Shown here in pieces: positions 32,701 to 43,875 of a DNA stretch of 64,000 bases (position 1 is its first letter; every line of letters begins with the position of its first letter). The stretch lies in NCBI RefSeq assembly GCF_016906535.1, contig NC_057380.1, forward strand, positions 1,178,001 to 1,242,000, read 5' to 3'. The DNA comes from Rhizoctonia solani (Eukaryota > Basidiomycota > Agaricomycetes > Cantharellales > Ceratobasidiaceae). Under the pieces are notes generated by a model. That model ran no database searches. It was not told the DNA's origin and saw only the letters and a list, made by a program, of their open reading frames with translations. The translations under genes were made by a program, and so were the position numbers.

Positions 32701-34062
32701 AGTCTTTTCCCGATTCGGGTCCAGACTCTTCGCCAATTTTGGCGGCTTCCTTTTTGACGCCTTCCTCCTTAGGCGTGGCCTTCCAGCCAGTGCGGCATTC
32801 TGCAAACTTATGCCCTGCTTTTCCGCATTTGATGCAGAGGCCTTCAGCCCTGCGGCGGTTTCGCTCCTCCTCGGAGACAAAATTAGGATCGCTGGATAGG
32901 CGCCCTGGTCTCGTGGCCTGTTGGCCAGTACTTGCCCCCCTATTGGGGGTGGTGTTGGAGGTGCCAGACTTATTACCCTTAGGCGGGTGGCTGGCGCGCT
33001 CTTCTCGGAGGGCGTTGTCAATGACCAGAGCCGCGTTCTGCAGCTCAAGGAGGGTGGTGGGGCGCCGTTCCCGAGTGGCGAGGAGACGGCTGACCTCCCA
33101 GTGGAGGCCACGTGCGAATTGCCCACAAAGGGCGGCGTCGTTCCAGTCCAGGTCCATGGCGATGGTCCTGAACTTAGTGATGTACTCAGCGCAGGTTCCT
33201 GTCTGAGTAAGGTTTGTGATCTGCTGCTCAGCAGCTCGTGTGGCATCCGGGTTCCCAAATGCGGCCAGGAATTCCCTCTTAAAATCCTCAACTGTTTGAA
33301 TGATGGCCCTGTGGGACCCTAGTTGGTCGAGGTGGGGGTGTGCCCAGGCTCCTGCCATGTCCTTCATGTTCATCAGGAGGAATGATAGGACCTCCTGATC
33401 GGTTGGGAACATCCGCTGATTGAGGCAGACCCATGCCATCATCCTAGTGAGCCATTGCCTGGACTTGTTTCCAATTTTCCCCGTATAGGCGTCAGGGTGG
33501 TCCACCTTGACGGGGGCTTGATAAGCGACTACTGGAGCCGCTGGTTGAGGGGCAAGGGGGGATTGGAGCCTGATAGGCGAAGGTGGAGCGGGAGTATGGA
33601 CTCTCGGGGGGGCCCGGACAGGGGTTGGTTGGGCAAATGTGAGGGGGGGTTTGGTGGGGTTAGCCCAGGCAATGAGGGGCGCACTAGGCGCTGGAAGAGT
33701 GTCGGTTTTGGGTATGGGCCTGGGCGTGGCCTCCACTGCCGGGGGTTTCCGGTCTTCTGGTGTGTGGGGTTGGGGCCCCCCGCTAGCCTTGATTCGAGTG
33801 AGGGTTTGGTTGACTGCTCCCATCCAGTCTTGGGCTTCCTTGTTGACTTCCTTGATTTCCTCGAGTTCCCGCTCGAGCCGGATGACTTGGTTTTGCAATC
33901 CCAAGAGGAGGGAGATTGCGCGGCTGAGGGATATTTCCCCGTAGACCTCTGGTTGGAGATCTCCTGACTCATTGGCGGTTGCCGGAAGAGCGGGTCCCAG
34001 CTCTCCTTGATCGAGAGGGGACGGGGACGAGCGGTGCTCCGGGAGCAGGTTGCCATCTCATG
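32699..34062 (-). CDS. Gypsy Gag polyprotein with CCHC zinc knuckle
   Basis: The frame is open from about 34062 to TAA at 32701-32699. No clear ATG opens it, so the true start may need a frame change; the coding-like part is certain from about 33950 (GDLQPEVYGEISLSRAISLL). A coiled coil (IRLERELEEIKEVNKEAQDW) is followed by a long Pro-rich linker, a retrotransposon Gag domain (TGKIGNKSRQWLTRMMAWVC, FKREFLAAFGNPDATRAAEQ, AEYITKFRTIAMDLDWNDA) and the knuckle CIKCGKAGHKFAEC. Gag forms the virus-like particle and binds RNA. A GGGAAAA heptamer lies just before the stop. Confidence 0.85.
32705..32711 (-). promoter_or_regulatory. Candidate -1 ribosomal frameshift site (GGGAAAA) at the gag-pol junction
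   Basis: On the minus strand gag reads TCG GGA AAA GAC TAA. The heptamer G-GGA-AAA fits the X-XXY-YYZ rule. The pol frame, continuing AGA-CTA-AGG-GTA, is exactly -1 relative to gag and stays open through the protease. A downstream stem-loop was not tested. Confidence 0.55.
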
Positions 34063-34549
34063 GGGATATGAGCGGCCTTGGTGGGAAGTGGCGCGTTGGG
34101 AAGCGCGAGAGGAAGCGCAAGAGGGGGTGCGGGACGTAATGATGGGCGAGTGGGGGATAGTGGTGCCTGTGACAGGACTTATGGGTCGCTTTATTGTTCT
34201 AGCGCTAAGAACTTGCGTCAACCGCCTAGCGTTGGACAGTCCCTATCAACCAATCAACTGCCGTGTGCGGGCGTGATGTGGGACGGGTTTTCTGCAAGCG
34301 GGTGGATCTGCTGACTAGTTCCGCTGACAAAAGGTGCGGTGACCGGTGGTACGCGGACAATTAGAATCCGTCTGCCTTATAGCAATTCGGTACTACTGGG
34401 GCCGACGCTAGTTTGATTATTGATAGCGAAAGGCAAGCCCAATCAGGTGATTTCCCTTGTGCTAGTACAGGGGACCTTTTGTTTGTTGAGACTAAGTGGG
34501 GTGTGCTTGGTGGGCACGGTTTGCAACCGACTTAAGGTCGATTACCTAG
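34063..34549 (-). other. Gypsy untranslated leader between the 5' LTR and gag
   Basis: About 490 bp. It should contain the primer-binding site and packaging signal. There are open but unconvincing frames with Ser/Arg-rich translation. No motif was matched. Confidence 0.4.
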
Positions 34550-35133
34550 TGTCCTAGACGTCTGTAAGGACGTCGAGGGGGTTGGCGCTTGCGGCCGGAT
34601 GTATCTAAGTGGAGAACCGCGTAAGGCGGCGGCAAGCTATCCTACGACAACGACCAGCTATACTACGGTGATCAAGGCCGTAAGGGCAATGACCAACTAT
34701 GTAACTACAGCAAGAGAGCCGCTTAAGGCGGTGTGGACTAAGTAGCTAAGTGGGTTACTGGGCTTAAGGCCCTTGTACAGTGATGGGGATGCGACAAGAG
34801 GTAATCAACCTGGGTGTTACCATGGTTGGTTGGCCTCCTTATATATTCTACAGAGTGACTAATTACAAATACATCATATCCAATATGTAATCCAATAAGA
34901 ACCCCGTTCCGCAGTTGGCCTTACTCATGCATACGTGTCACTGACGTGTCATAGTGATGTCATCAGGTGGAGGTGGCTACGTGTGCTGAGGTAAGCGCGG
35001 AAGGGGACGTGGCTTGGCGCTTAGCGTATGATATAAGCGCCGAAGTCACGTGATTGAAAATGTTGTCCGTTTGTCTTCGTTTAAATTCGAGAAAATGGGA
35101 ATAAATTCCCTGGTATCGAGTGTGTCTACGACA
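34550..35133 (-). repeat. 5' LTR of the Gypsy element
   Basis: Same length and termini as the 28693 copy. It should hold the promoter for the minus-strand transcript, including a CACGTG site near 35047. The primer-binding site next to it (minus strand from 34549) begins CTAGGTAATCGACC, and I could not match it to a tRNA with confidence. Confidence 0.95.
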
Positions 35134-35138
35134 ATAGC

Positions 35139-35404
35139 CACATGGGAAGCATGACGCTTCAGGACCAACTAAATCACGCAGTTGCTGCACTGATCTGTGC
35201 CTCAGGGGCCCTGGCTTGACTTATTGACTATCCAGAGTGGACTCACTACAGCCGGTTACTCAACCCCAACTATACGCCCCCAAAATCAAATTATATTTGT
35301 GACCGGATCATTCCTGCCAAGGCTTGACGCGCTGTTCTCCATATGCAAGAGCACCTCCAAGGCAAGACAAACATTAGTTTGTCATTCAATGGGTTGACCG
35401 CAGG
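35139..35404 (+). pseudogene. hAT transposase, middle segment between Gypsy and solo LTR
   Basis: The frame continues as HMGSMTLQDQLNHAVAALIC, LIDYPEWTHYSRLLNPNY and LTAGH. Two in-frame TGA codons (35217-35219 and 35325-35327) interrupt it, each plausible as a C-to-T change of CGA. The segment ends at the GCACC duplication of the solo LTR. Confidence 0.65.
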
Positions 35405-35409
35405 GCACC

Positions 35410-35969
35410 TGTTACAACCTCCTTAACTATACCACTGGATTCGGACGATTTTTCTGATATTTTTACTATTTTTTACGGACTTCATATCGGTTGTTTTTCG
35501 ATCACGTGATCTCGGCGCTTATTATGCCGAGATGCCGTGCCGAGATGCCGTGCCAAGGGCGCTTAGGAGAAATCCACGCTTCTGCGCAGCCCGCAGCGCG
35601 CTTCTCATTTGTCTTATGTACTTCCTTTCTCACGTGCACAGACCATGTAGATAGTGCGCTCTTGTCTATATATACAGCAGGGAAATTGCTTGGAGACCCC
35701 AAGTTGATTTTACCTTGTCTCATACCATTGAGGAGGACCTTCAGCCAGCTAAGTAGCCGGCCCCCAGTAGTACAGAAGTTAACCCCTTACTTGCGCTCAC
35801 CACAACTCCCAGGCCTAAGGCCCCCATTGTCACCAGTAGTTAGTAGAAGTCCACCTTACGTGGCAGTAGTATAGCCTAGTTCAATAGTTAGATAAGCTTT
35901 GTCAGTAGTAGTATGGCCGTAAGCGCCCGCCCACTAGCAAGTACCCAACCTTACAGTTGGCGTACAACA
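35410..35969 (+). repeat. Solo LTR, family A, inside the hAT transposase
   Basis: 560 bp beginning TGTTACAACC and ending GTACAACA, flanked by the perfect duplication GCACC (35405-35409 and 35970-35974). It contains ATCACGTGAT near 35501 and a TATATATACA box near 35665. The same family recurs at 43646, 44018, 45642, 53405 and 59106. The 53405 copy adjoins Gypsy pol, so the family is Gypsy. Confidence 0.9.
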
Positions 35970-35974
35970 GCACC

Positions 35975-38063
35975 AGCCAGTTTACACAATCCATGTCTGC
36001 ACCCCTGATTGGCGTACTTTCTTATACCGTGCAGACATCTTCTATGGGTTGCATAACGCAAGCTACATCATTGATTTCTTGGACCAGGCAAGTTGCAATA
36101 ATTTATTTTGATTTTCTTCTTTGCTGACTGCGCATTTATGCAGGTAATTAAAGAAATTGGGCCGCATTGGATTGCCTCCATTGTATTGGACAATACTGCA
36201 ACAACCAAGAAGGCGCGACAAGAAGCTTTGGGAAAGTACTTATGGATCCTCAACCTGGCCGACCCAATTCACAAGTTCAACTTGTGCATCCAGGACATCT
36301 GTTGAGACCCTATCTGGCAGGAGGTGAGTGTCTCAATGATCATTTTGTTCCATCATTCTTATTTTTTTCACTTTATAGTCACTCAAGCAACTACAAAAGT
36401 TGCTCACTCATTTTAAAATGTCAAACTATGCCACTGGTTGACTGAATAATGCTTGTAAGCTTGAAGGAGTTCTACAAAGTCTTCAAAGCATTGGGAATAC
36501 GCAATTTGCAACAATATACTATGCTGCAACATCTGTACTTGACAACCTCCCTGCACTCTACAGGATATACCAAACTAAAGAGATTGACACTAAGGGGACA
36601 CCACTACCTAGTGTACGTATATATTTATTCACAATCATTCTTACAGCTCAACCGTATTTGACCTTTAGATTGTTGCTGAAGCACTTGACGAGACAACTGT
36701 CACGGCACTCAAGTTCTGACAAGATCTGAAGGAACTTGTCAATATCCTAGAGCCCTTTGCTTGTGCCCTACTATGCCTTGAATCAACCCGTAGTAGCCTA
36801 TCAGACGTTTACTTCTTTTGGCTGGGAGCGCTTGCAGCATTGGATCATCACTTTAAGTCCCAAAACTGTCTTCTTCTGCCGCAGGATTGGGGCCGTCTCC
36901 ACTGCATTGCATTGAAGCGTTTCAACAAGGCAATCAATGACGCACCAACTGATGGGTATGTGACGGCGTTCTTCTTAGACCCACGTAAGCATCATATACG
37001 CAATATACATGTGTTATTATCCAGCTAATTTTTGTGGTAGGTTATCATGATGTTGCTATTTATGCTTCCTCAAACGCCTGCTCCCGTCAGGCCACTGTTC
37101 TGCCTCCGGTTGATTGTCCTCAAACCTCTAATCCACAGCAACTAAACAAGTACATCCTCAATTGTGTTCAAAAGCAGTTATTTGCTATGCTAAAAGCGGA
37201 ACTGGAGGCTGCCAAGGACATCCCCCATCACCCACTTCATGCGTATAGCCAAGACGCGCTAGTTGCAAAGGAACAACTGCGTGAACAACTTGATTGCTAT
37301 TACTGGGCTGATCAACAATTTCTTTCACAATATCTTATGCCCAATCAATCCGCTCTCCAATACTGGCGCTCACAAAAGCAGTTTGAACATATGTTTATAC
37401 TTGCAGTACGTCTTGCTATGTACCCCAATCCATGTATTATCTGACATTTCTCTAGCATTTGGCAGAGAAGCTTTTTTCCATCTTACCAAACTCAATGTGC
37501 AACAAATGCGCTGGGTCTAGATTGACCTATCTTTATTCTAAACTGCAACACGCCTGGATGCAAACAGCATGATCAAACAGATTCAGTTCATGCAATGGGA
37601 GTCTCTGGTGGGTTTTCCTGTTCTCTTTTTTCCTTACACTAACATACACATCCTACAGGTGAATGGTTTGTTTTCAAAGAGACAGGAGAAGAAGCTTCCT
37701 GTCCTTTTTCGATTTTCTGATCTTCCTAGCAACTTCCAGCCCAATTGTCAGGCTGACAAAGATGCTAGCAAAATCGCACCCGCACTTGAGGACAAGTGTG
37801 GAGATGAATGGCTTGATTGCAGCAGAGCTGCGGCCCCCATTGCTGATACCAGCAATAACAAAGAAGACACAAGATTTGAGGATATTATCAATCTGACTTT
37901 GCAAGAGCTACTTGCCCTTTTTTCTAGCTACAACTCATCAATGCACGCCGCTGATTCTGAGTCTCACTTGCCGCACGGTACAAAAGGCTTGGAAGGTGTT
38001 AGCAAGGAATCCAAAGGCCCGCAGCGTGCAATTTGGAGGGCAAGAGATATAAATTGGGACTAA
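35975..38063 (+). pseudogene. hAT transposase, catalytic and C-terminal dimerisation region
   Basis: After the solo LTR the protein resumes with PVYTIHVCTPDWRTFLYRAD and IDFLDQ. It then has SIVLDNTATTKKARQEALGK and LADPIHKFNLCIQDIC, matching fungal hAT transposases. Later parts (PLQYWRSQKQFEHM, HLAEKLFSILPNSMCN) match the hAT dimerisation domain. Small introns are likely; one after DFLDQ would start with GC. Stops, for example after IQDIC, show it is inactive. The last exon ends at TAA 38061-38063. Confidence 0.7.
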
Positions 38064-38227
38064 ACTATGTATTTACATGTATTATTTTTATAAACAGATT
38101 GTATGCGCCTTAGATTACGCAAGCCAGGCTCCCCCCAGTTACTGACTTGGTTAGTATTATTACGTAAACACTAGCACTAACTGTGGCGCTGTCAGTAACA
38201 TTAGTAAGCAAACCTAGCCGCACCCTA

Positions 38228-38305
38228 GCTAGAGTAAGCAGGCTTGTGGTTACTTGGTGTGATGATTAAGTGATTTGTGCCCTGGCTTGTGTGATGGGTC
38301 CATTC
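38228..38305. other. Right flank of the hAT element
   Basis: Unique-looking sequence that starts with the right GCTAGAGT copy. It ends with CATTC, the left duplication of the next solo LTR. It is likely the old genomic site. Confidence 0.4.
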
Positions 38306-38766
38306 TGTCATAACCCATATCTGGAGGGGTTATTACCATATATCCACTGTCAAAGATATATATAGTATATATGCACAGTGATATATTAATAATAAGTTGC
38401 TGGGGGACGTTGCACTCCCCCTGCCCCCCTAGCCGCGGGCCAATGTTAAGGGAGCCCGCGGGCAAGGTCTGAATAATATATTATTATAGAAGAGATTATG
38501 TCATCCCCCCCCCACCTCAAATCCGTAGTAGTTTAGTATAGTATTTGATAAAGGACTGGAGGGGGGGAGGTCATGTGACCTGGACTTAGAGAATATCACT
38601 AAGTCCAGCCATGTCGACCATAAGTCTCTTATATGTGGGAACCTGGAGGTTCTGAGTGCATATGTGCGAGTATATGCGTGCTTGCGGTCATGTTGGTGTG
38701 CAACATGAGTGTGTTGGAGGCTTGACAAGGTCAGGACTCATGGAAAGAATGGAGTGGGTCATGACA
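38306..38766 (+). repeat. Solo LTR, family B
   Basis: 461 bp with inverted ends TGTCATAACCC and GGGTCATGACA, flanked by the perfect duplication CATTC (38301-38305 and 38767-38771). Related copies occur at 41782 and, inverted, at 43876-44884. No internal genes are present, consistent with LTR-LTR recombination. Confidence 0.9.
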
Positions 38767-38877
38767 CATTCCGTTGGGTTATACATATATTCAGCCTGGT
38801 TCAGTACGGTGCATGTACGGTACATGAAATGATAATGAGGTTTAAGTTAGTATGTACATGGCATCAATAACTTCTGA

Positions 38878-39026
38878 CTATTCTTCATCCTTGCAAGTCA
38901 CGCTCTCAAACAGATGAGAGACAAAATGACCATTGGGCTCAATCTCAATCCCAGTCTCTGTAACACCATCCAGACGGCTCTGCAGCGCCAACGCAACATG
39001 TGCTTCAAACTTGCATATATTTGAGT
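38878..39026 (-). pseudogene. C-terminal fragment of an unrecognised protein
   Basis: A minus-strand frame reads FEAHVALALQSRLDGVTETG, then IEIEPNGHFVSHLFES, and ends TAG at 38880-38878. It looks like real coding sequence, but I do not recognise the family. No convincing upstream exon was found. It may be a transposon protein end or an old gene remnant. Confidence 0.3.
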
Positions 39027-39420
39027 TGGAAGCAGAGGGTGAGTTCTCTGGCAGTTACGGTCAACTTGCTCAACAAGAATACTTGTTCGACAATACAGAC
39101 AAGGCTTGCGCAGGGAGGACGTTCATTGCAATCTGGTACAGTATTGGGTATGTATTACTGATGATTCTGCCAATAAATAATAAGCACTACAGCAATGATT
39201 TGAAGAGTCTAGTACTTATGACCAGTACTCTACCAGGTCCAAGCTACCCATTGTCTTGGCCAACAAAGGGCTTGTCAAGGTAGCGCTGGTACTTTCCTGC
39301 ACAATTTGTTGGTTGCACTTTTCAACCTTGAAGGGGCTTGGCCCATTGTCCCAGCTGACCGTCTCTGATGTACTAGAAGTTCTGCTGGGTTCAGGCATAT
39401 ATACATTGAAATAGTCCTAT
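39027..39420. other. Unassigned sequence
   Basis: About 390 bp without a supported gene. Short open frames on both strands lack recognisable motifs. Confidence 0.3.
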
Positions 39421-39941
39421 TGTCAGAGCCAACAACTACCAGAAGGTAAGCCAAACAAGCTATTGCCTAATATAGGATTATCAGTGAGTGGGATCTAACA
39501 ATGCTCAAGGCAATTGCCAGATAAGGGGTAGGACAAGACCTTAATAAGTAAAGTGCACTATGCTATTAAGATAGCAGGGCTAAAACCAAGGCGGGACTTT
39601 ACACTCAAGGTGCACCTGATTGTATGCCAAGGGTAGGTAGTGTTGGAGGGATAAGAGGTCAAGTTCTGAGGCTAAGGCTCTCAGAACCCTCCTTATATTC
39701 AACAGAGAAGGGGAAGAGTAATTACATGTACAAACATAACAACAAAGATAAGGTCACATGACCAGAGATAAGAAAACAAGCACATGACTAAAGATCATGT
39801 GATGAGATTACATAATAAGCGCTCAGCGCCTAAATAGCATAAAGATGCATATATCCATAAATCTTCATGAAAATAGCGCATATATTCACTATTTCTTCGA
39901 CTTAGTGGATTCTAAGGTGGTCACGCCTCTAGGGCATGACA
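39421..39941 (+). repeat. Probable solo LTR (another family)
   Basis: 521 bp starting TGTCAGAGCC and ending GGGCATGACA, with a short flanking match CTAT (39417-39420 and 39942-39945). The TG...CA ends, inverted terminal bases and size fit an LTR. The duplication is only four clear bases and no second copy is in the window, so the call is tentative. Confidence 0.5.
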
Positions 39942-40898
39942 CTATTGAACTGTACTTACAAGGACAGAGGCTGCAGGCCTGGGCTGGATGCATTGGATGC
40001 ATGGTGCAGATTTATGCCTGCAGTAACAACTTGCAGATATCCAGAGCTCTGGGCCTGGCCAGCTCAACAAGCCAATAATGTTGAACATGCAACAGGCAGT
40101 GGGGCCAATCTTGTTGAATTTGCAGCATCTAAGACAAAAAAGATGTAAGTACTAATAGTATATTTAATTCAACAACACCAACTGTTCCCCAAACTCAATC
40201 CTTGGAGACAGCAAAAAAAAAATGGCACATTTATTCCTTTCCTTAGCTATATCTGCACTCAAACAAACTCCATACAACTACACCTGTTGGCAAGTGTTTG
40301 CTCATGCCAATACTGTCTATCTATGGTATACATCAGGTAGGCAAAAGACCAAGCCAGACCCTCAATCATATGGTTGCCCTGAATCAACCCCACCTGATCC
40401 CAGCTTGTGAACTTTTCTGCAAGGCAAGCCAAGTGCAAATTGCCCATGCTTGGCCTCAGACACAACACTACTATAAGATAATGTAAATCTGTAACAGCAT
40501 TGGTAGCAATATTACTTTAACTAATAATGTGGGAGAAGTCATGGGAGAAGTTGGCAGCTGGGGTGGACAATATCAGTAGTGGTTGACTACTGGTAAGATA
40601 TGTGTGGGACCTGGCCAGGGAAGAGAACAGGTTGCATTGGGTTTGCATAGGGTTGTTTCCCACAGGGCATAAACAAAGCTGACTAAGATACCTGTGGCTC
40701 ATGTAATCAGGTCAGGTTGTGGCAAAACCTGTAATCTGTGGTGGGCAGATGGTGCACAGGGAGACACAGAATAATCAGATTGGCCATTAACTAACAAACA
40801 TCATTAGGTCACTAGGTCATAAGCAACATAATGGATGTGTCAAAAGCAACTACAAATCAAGTGGCTCTACCTCCAAACCTTCCCAATTGTTCAATATA
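39942..40898. other. Unassigned low-complexity repeat-like DNA
   Basis: Nearly 1 kb with only short frames. Two stretches (about 39960-40150 and 40225-40470) have locally open frames on both strands but no motif I can name. It is probably decayed transposon sequence. Confidence 0.3.
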
Positions 40899-41781
40899 CA
40901 GTTCCCCTCAAAACCTCTTGTGTGTGTGAATTTGACTTATGAGCATGTAACTTGGGAGCCAAGCGGCATAAAATAATATGAAAAATACTTTTAGAAAGCA
41001 AAGCATCATAGCTGCATAATAAGTTAGGTTACAGCATATCCAGTCTACAAAGTGAGGAGATGTGGATGAAACAATATCAAATGTACATGTAAGAGGTTAT
41101 GAGGCATGGTATCATACTTCATAGGACAGAGACATTCATAAGGAATTGGTTTGCCTTTTTTCTCCAAAACCATAGCCATATGTTCTGGCATGCTTTCAAT
41201 GAGGCCCTGACAATAATCTTGTCCAAATTTGTTCCAGACAGCCTGAACTCAATCCCAAACTATAGCATCCCATTGGGCAGCTCCTCATACTTGCCAAGGT
41301 GCCTCTTGAGCTCCACCCATAGATCTCAATGGGGTTTTGGTTGGGAGAATTTGCTGGCCACTCAAGACACTCAATTCCATGATCTTCAAGCCATTTCACA
41401 ACAATTTTTTGCTTTGTGGGCACTTGCATTATCATGCATATATATCACCTTGTCTGTTCCATCCCTAAATGCTCCAGGCTCTGCAGGAATTTGTCCTCCA
41501 AAATCTACATAAACTTCCTTGGTCAACAATGCTTCTATCTTGGTACCATGCCCAGTCCCTAGCCACCCCATACATCCCCAAAACATGAGTGATCCTCTGC
41601 CATGGTTGGCAGTTGGGATTGTCAGCCAGTCACTAATCCCCTCCCCTGGCCAAGCCCAGGCCCAATGAACGCTGTCCAACCACAAGCAGTTGATTTTGGT
41701 CTTGTCAGACCATGGAACATGCTGCCAGTCTGCTACAGTCCAATCCTTGTGAGCCTGAGCAAATAGAAGTTGCTCCTGTAT
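40899..41781 (-). mobile_element. Tc1/mariner-like element, truncated at its right end by an LTR
   Basis: The left end CAGTTCCCCTCAAAACCTC at 40899 follows a TA. The right part stops where the family B LTR sequence begins at 41782, so the other terminal repeat is missing. A broken transposase on the minus strand fills the middle. Confidence 0.6.
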
Positions 41782-41787
41782 TGTCAT
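41196..41787 (-). pseudogene. Tc1-type transposase fragment
   Basis: Minus strand: FAQAHKDWTVADWQHVPWSD (first catalytic Asp region), SLMFWGCMGWLGTG, VIYMHDNASAHKAK (second Asp), then after a frame change WLEDHGIECLEWPANSPNQN PIE (third acidic residue). These are hallmarks of Tc1 DDE transposases, which cut and paste at TA. The N-terminal DNA-binding part is absent and frames shift near 41400. Confidence 0.8.
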
Positions 41788-41960
41788 AACCCATATCTGG
41801 AGGGGTTATTACCATATTATCCACTGTCAAAGATATATATAGTATGTATGATGCACAGTGATATATTAATAATATAAGTTGCTGGGGATGTTGCACTCCC
41901 CCTGCCCCCTAGCCACAGGCCAATGTTAAGGGAGCCTGCAGGCAAGGTCTGAATATGTCC
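41782..41960 (+). repeat. Family B LTR, 5' portion
   Basis: Starts TGTCATAACCCATATCTGG and follows the 38306 copy closely through GCAAGGTCTGAATA, then diverges. No matching duplication was found. It may belong to a longer degenerate element extending toward a TTTATGACA at 43356-43364. Confidence 0.6.
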
Positions 41961-43426
41961 TGGACACAGTCACATGACCAGTACAAGTGGTTGCATGCTG
42001 GCCCAAGCCCAAATTTGGGGGGTTGCAGGTGTAATCATGTGTTGTCAGCAGAGGAATAATAGGGCTCTATGGCTTAGTAGTCAAGCTAGTTCAATTCTGT
42101 TGTAAATTGGGGGAAAAGAGGTTGAGACTCTGGTGCTGAGCAGAGTCTGTGTTGCAAGATTCCCAATTTCCAAGCTAAGTAAAGAAGTAGCTTCTTTAGG
42201 GTTCTCTGGGTCTAGCTATCTTAAATACAATCAACTACAGATATATCCTTTCACAGTGTAAAGTGTCTTAGTAAGTATTTCTGTAAGAGCAAGAGTACTG
42301 GCTCAGGTTCCCTTTGGCAGAGATAGTTATGTAAGTTTCACTCCTAGTTGCAGGAACTAACTGGTTACTTAGTATATATCCTTCTTGAAGGATGATTGCC
42401 TTCTGTTCACTTAACCTAAGAACTCTGTATCAGGTCTACAACCTTTCCACACTATGGGTACTTGGGAGATCCACTTATACAAGTTTAAGTTATTTGAAAT
42501 CTTGAGGCACAATTATCACACAGTTGAGGGGGGCAAGCCCAAACCCAAGAGTGACAGTCAACAGTAACAGTGAGGTGGAGTAAAGTGGGTGGTGCCCTCC
42601 AAGGGTATGCAAGAGTCCCCTTTTATACCCTAGAGTGGCAAGGTTACTGAGTCATTCACCTAGTCAGAGTATGAGTATAACTTGCTTAGCACTGTGCTTC
42701 CTAAGACTTTGATTGGTGGGTGGGAAGGCACAGATATGACTAGGATGGAATGTGACTGCTCTTGGGTTGAACTGCAATTAGTTAAAAATAGAAACATCTA
42801 AATACATGACTCAGTCTATCAAGAAATGCTTGGCAGCCAATGAGCACTTAGAGTGAGTCATTAGTGTGAGTCATTCTGGTGGCAAGCAGAATGACTCATA
42901 AGCAGGATTTGCAGTGCCACTAGAAATTACTAGATAAGGAGAACCTTAGTAATCTCATGAGAGGTATGACTCAGCTAAGCTAGGAATAAGGTTCATTTCC
43001 CAAGTTAGAGCTAGTCATGTGATGAGCTAGATGTAAAGATATAAATATAATGACTAGTAAGGTACTTGAGCCACATAGACAGAATCTTGTGAAGCTAATA
43101 TCTCTATGAGATCTTATTGTATGAGCATGTGGCAGGCAGAGTTAGAACAAGCAAAAGGAGCTCTATTGAACAATATGTAACACACACAGTCAATATGAGC
43201 ATTACATAGAGTAATGGCAGGAATAATGGAAAATAGGAGACAAATGGCCATTAAATCAGAAAGTCAGATATATGCAGATTATTGTGGATGGTGAGCTGTG
43301 AATGAAATACCATGTGATACATAACAAATTCTGGCTAGTTCTATTTACCTCTGTTTATGACACCAGGTCAATGGGGTAGGCCAGGGCAACCAAAGATGTA
43401 GTCATGGGCAAGGGGGCTGTTAAGAG
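41961..43426. other. Unassigned AT-rich repeat DNA
   Basis: About 1.5 kb with no supported coding frame. It could be internal or LTR sequence of a degenerate retroelement beginning at 41782, because TTTATGACA at 43356-43364 mirrors its start. No second copy in the window confirms this. Confidence 0.3.
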
Positions 43427-43645
43427 TTGTGTAAGTACAGGATTAAGAAAAGATTACTATATACAGAATGTATAGGAAAGTAACCAAGAGCTAGTATCAA
43501 GTATCAGAATATATGCACAGAATATATGCACAATATATGCTAGGTTTATCAGGAATAAACAACTCCTAACAAATAGTCAAGCAACTATGAAGTGCAGGTG
43601 GTTGGTTATGTATAGTACCTCAGACTAATGTTACTTAAGCCTAAG
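43427..43645 (+). repeat. Family C LTR-like fragment
   Basis: Begins TGTTAAGAGTTGTGTAAGTA and matches 47116-47340 over about 220 bp. It is followed directly by a family A LTR start, so it is truncated. Confidence 0.65.
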
Positions 43646-43875
43646 TGTTAACCCCTACAAATTATAACACCAAAACTGCACTATTTTTCTAATATTTTTA
43701 CTACTTTTATGGACCTTATATCTTTTGTTTTTCAATCATGTGATCTTGGTGCTTACACATGCCAAGATGCCATACTGAGATGCTGTGCCAAGGGTGCTTA
43801 GGAGAAATCCATGCTTCTGTGCAGTCCACAGTATGCTTCCTTTTCACATGTGGCTTCTATTTTACACATGCACAG
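43646..43875 (+). repeat. Family A LTR, 5' fragment
   Basis: Starts TGTTAACCCC and matches the first 230 bp of the 35410 LTR, with many C-to-T type changes; for example the CACGTG site reads CATGTG near 43739. It is cut at 43876 by an inverted family B LTR. Confidence 0.65.

Larger units (their letters stand above)
28693..35133 (-). mobile_element. Full-length Gypsy chromovirus (6,441 bp) with two 584-bp LTRs
   Basis: The LTRs 28693-29276 and 34550-35133 have equal length and about 99 percent identity. The element is flanked by the 5-bp duplication ATAGC (28688-28692 and 35134-35138). It reads on the minus strand: gag, then protease, reverse transcriptase, RNase H, integrase and chromodomain. 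A purine tract (AGAGGGGGGGCAG on the minus strand) lies next to the 3' LTR at 29277-29290. The insertion splits the hAT transposase between Ser codons. Confidence 0.95.
21296..38227 (+). mobile_element. hAT-family DNA transposon split by three nested retroelement insertions
   Basis: The outer ends are inverted repeats: TAGGGTGCGGCTAG at 21296-21309 and its complement at 38214-38227. They are flanked by the perfect 8-bp duplication GCTAGAGT (21288-21295 and 38228-38235), as expected for hAT. Removing the LINE (21388-27867), the Gypsy element (28693-35133), the solo LTR (35410-35969) and their duplications leaves about 3.4 kb, a normal hAT size. The transposase reads on the plus strand in the remaining pieces. 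The insertion is about 270 bp downstream of the GATA factor stop. Confidence 0.85.

Noticed and set aside
34520..34549. Primer-binding site next to the Gypsy 5' LTR
   Set aside because: The sequence after the LTR starts CTAGGTAATCGACC, and I could not pair it with a known tRNA 3' end, so it is not called.
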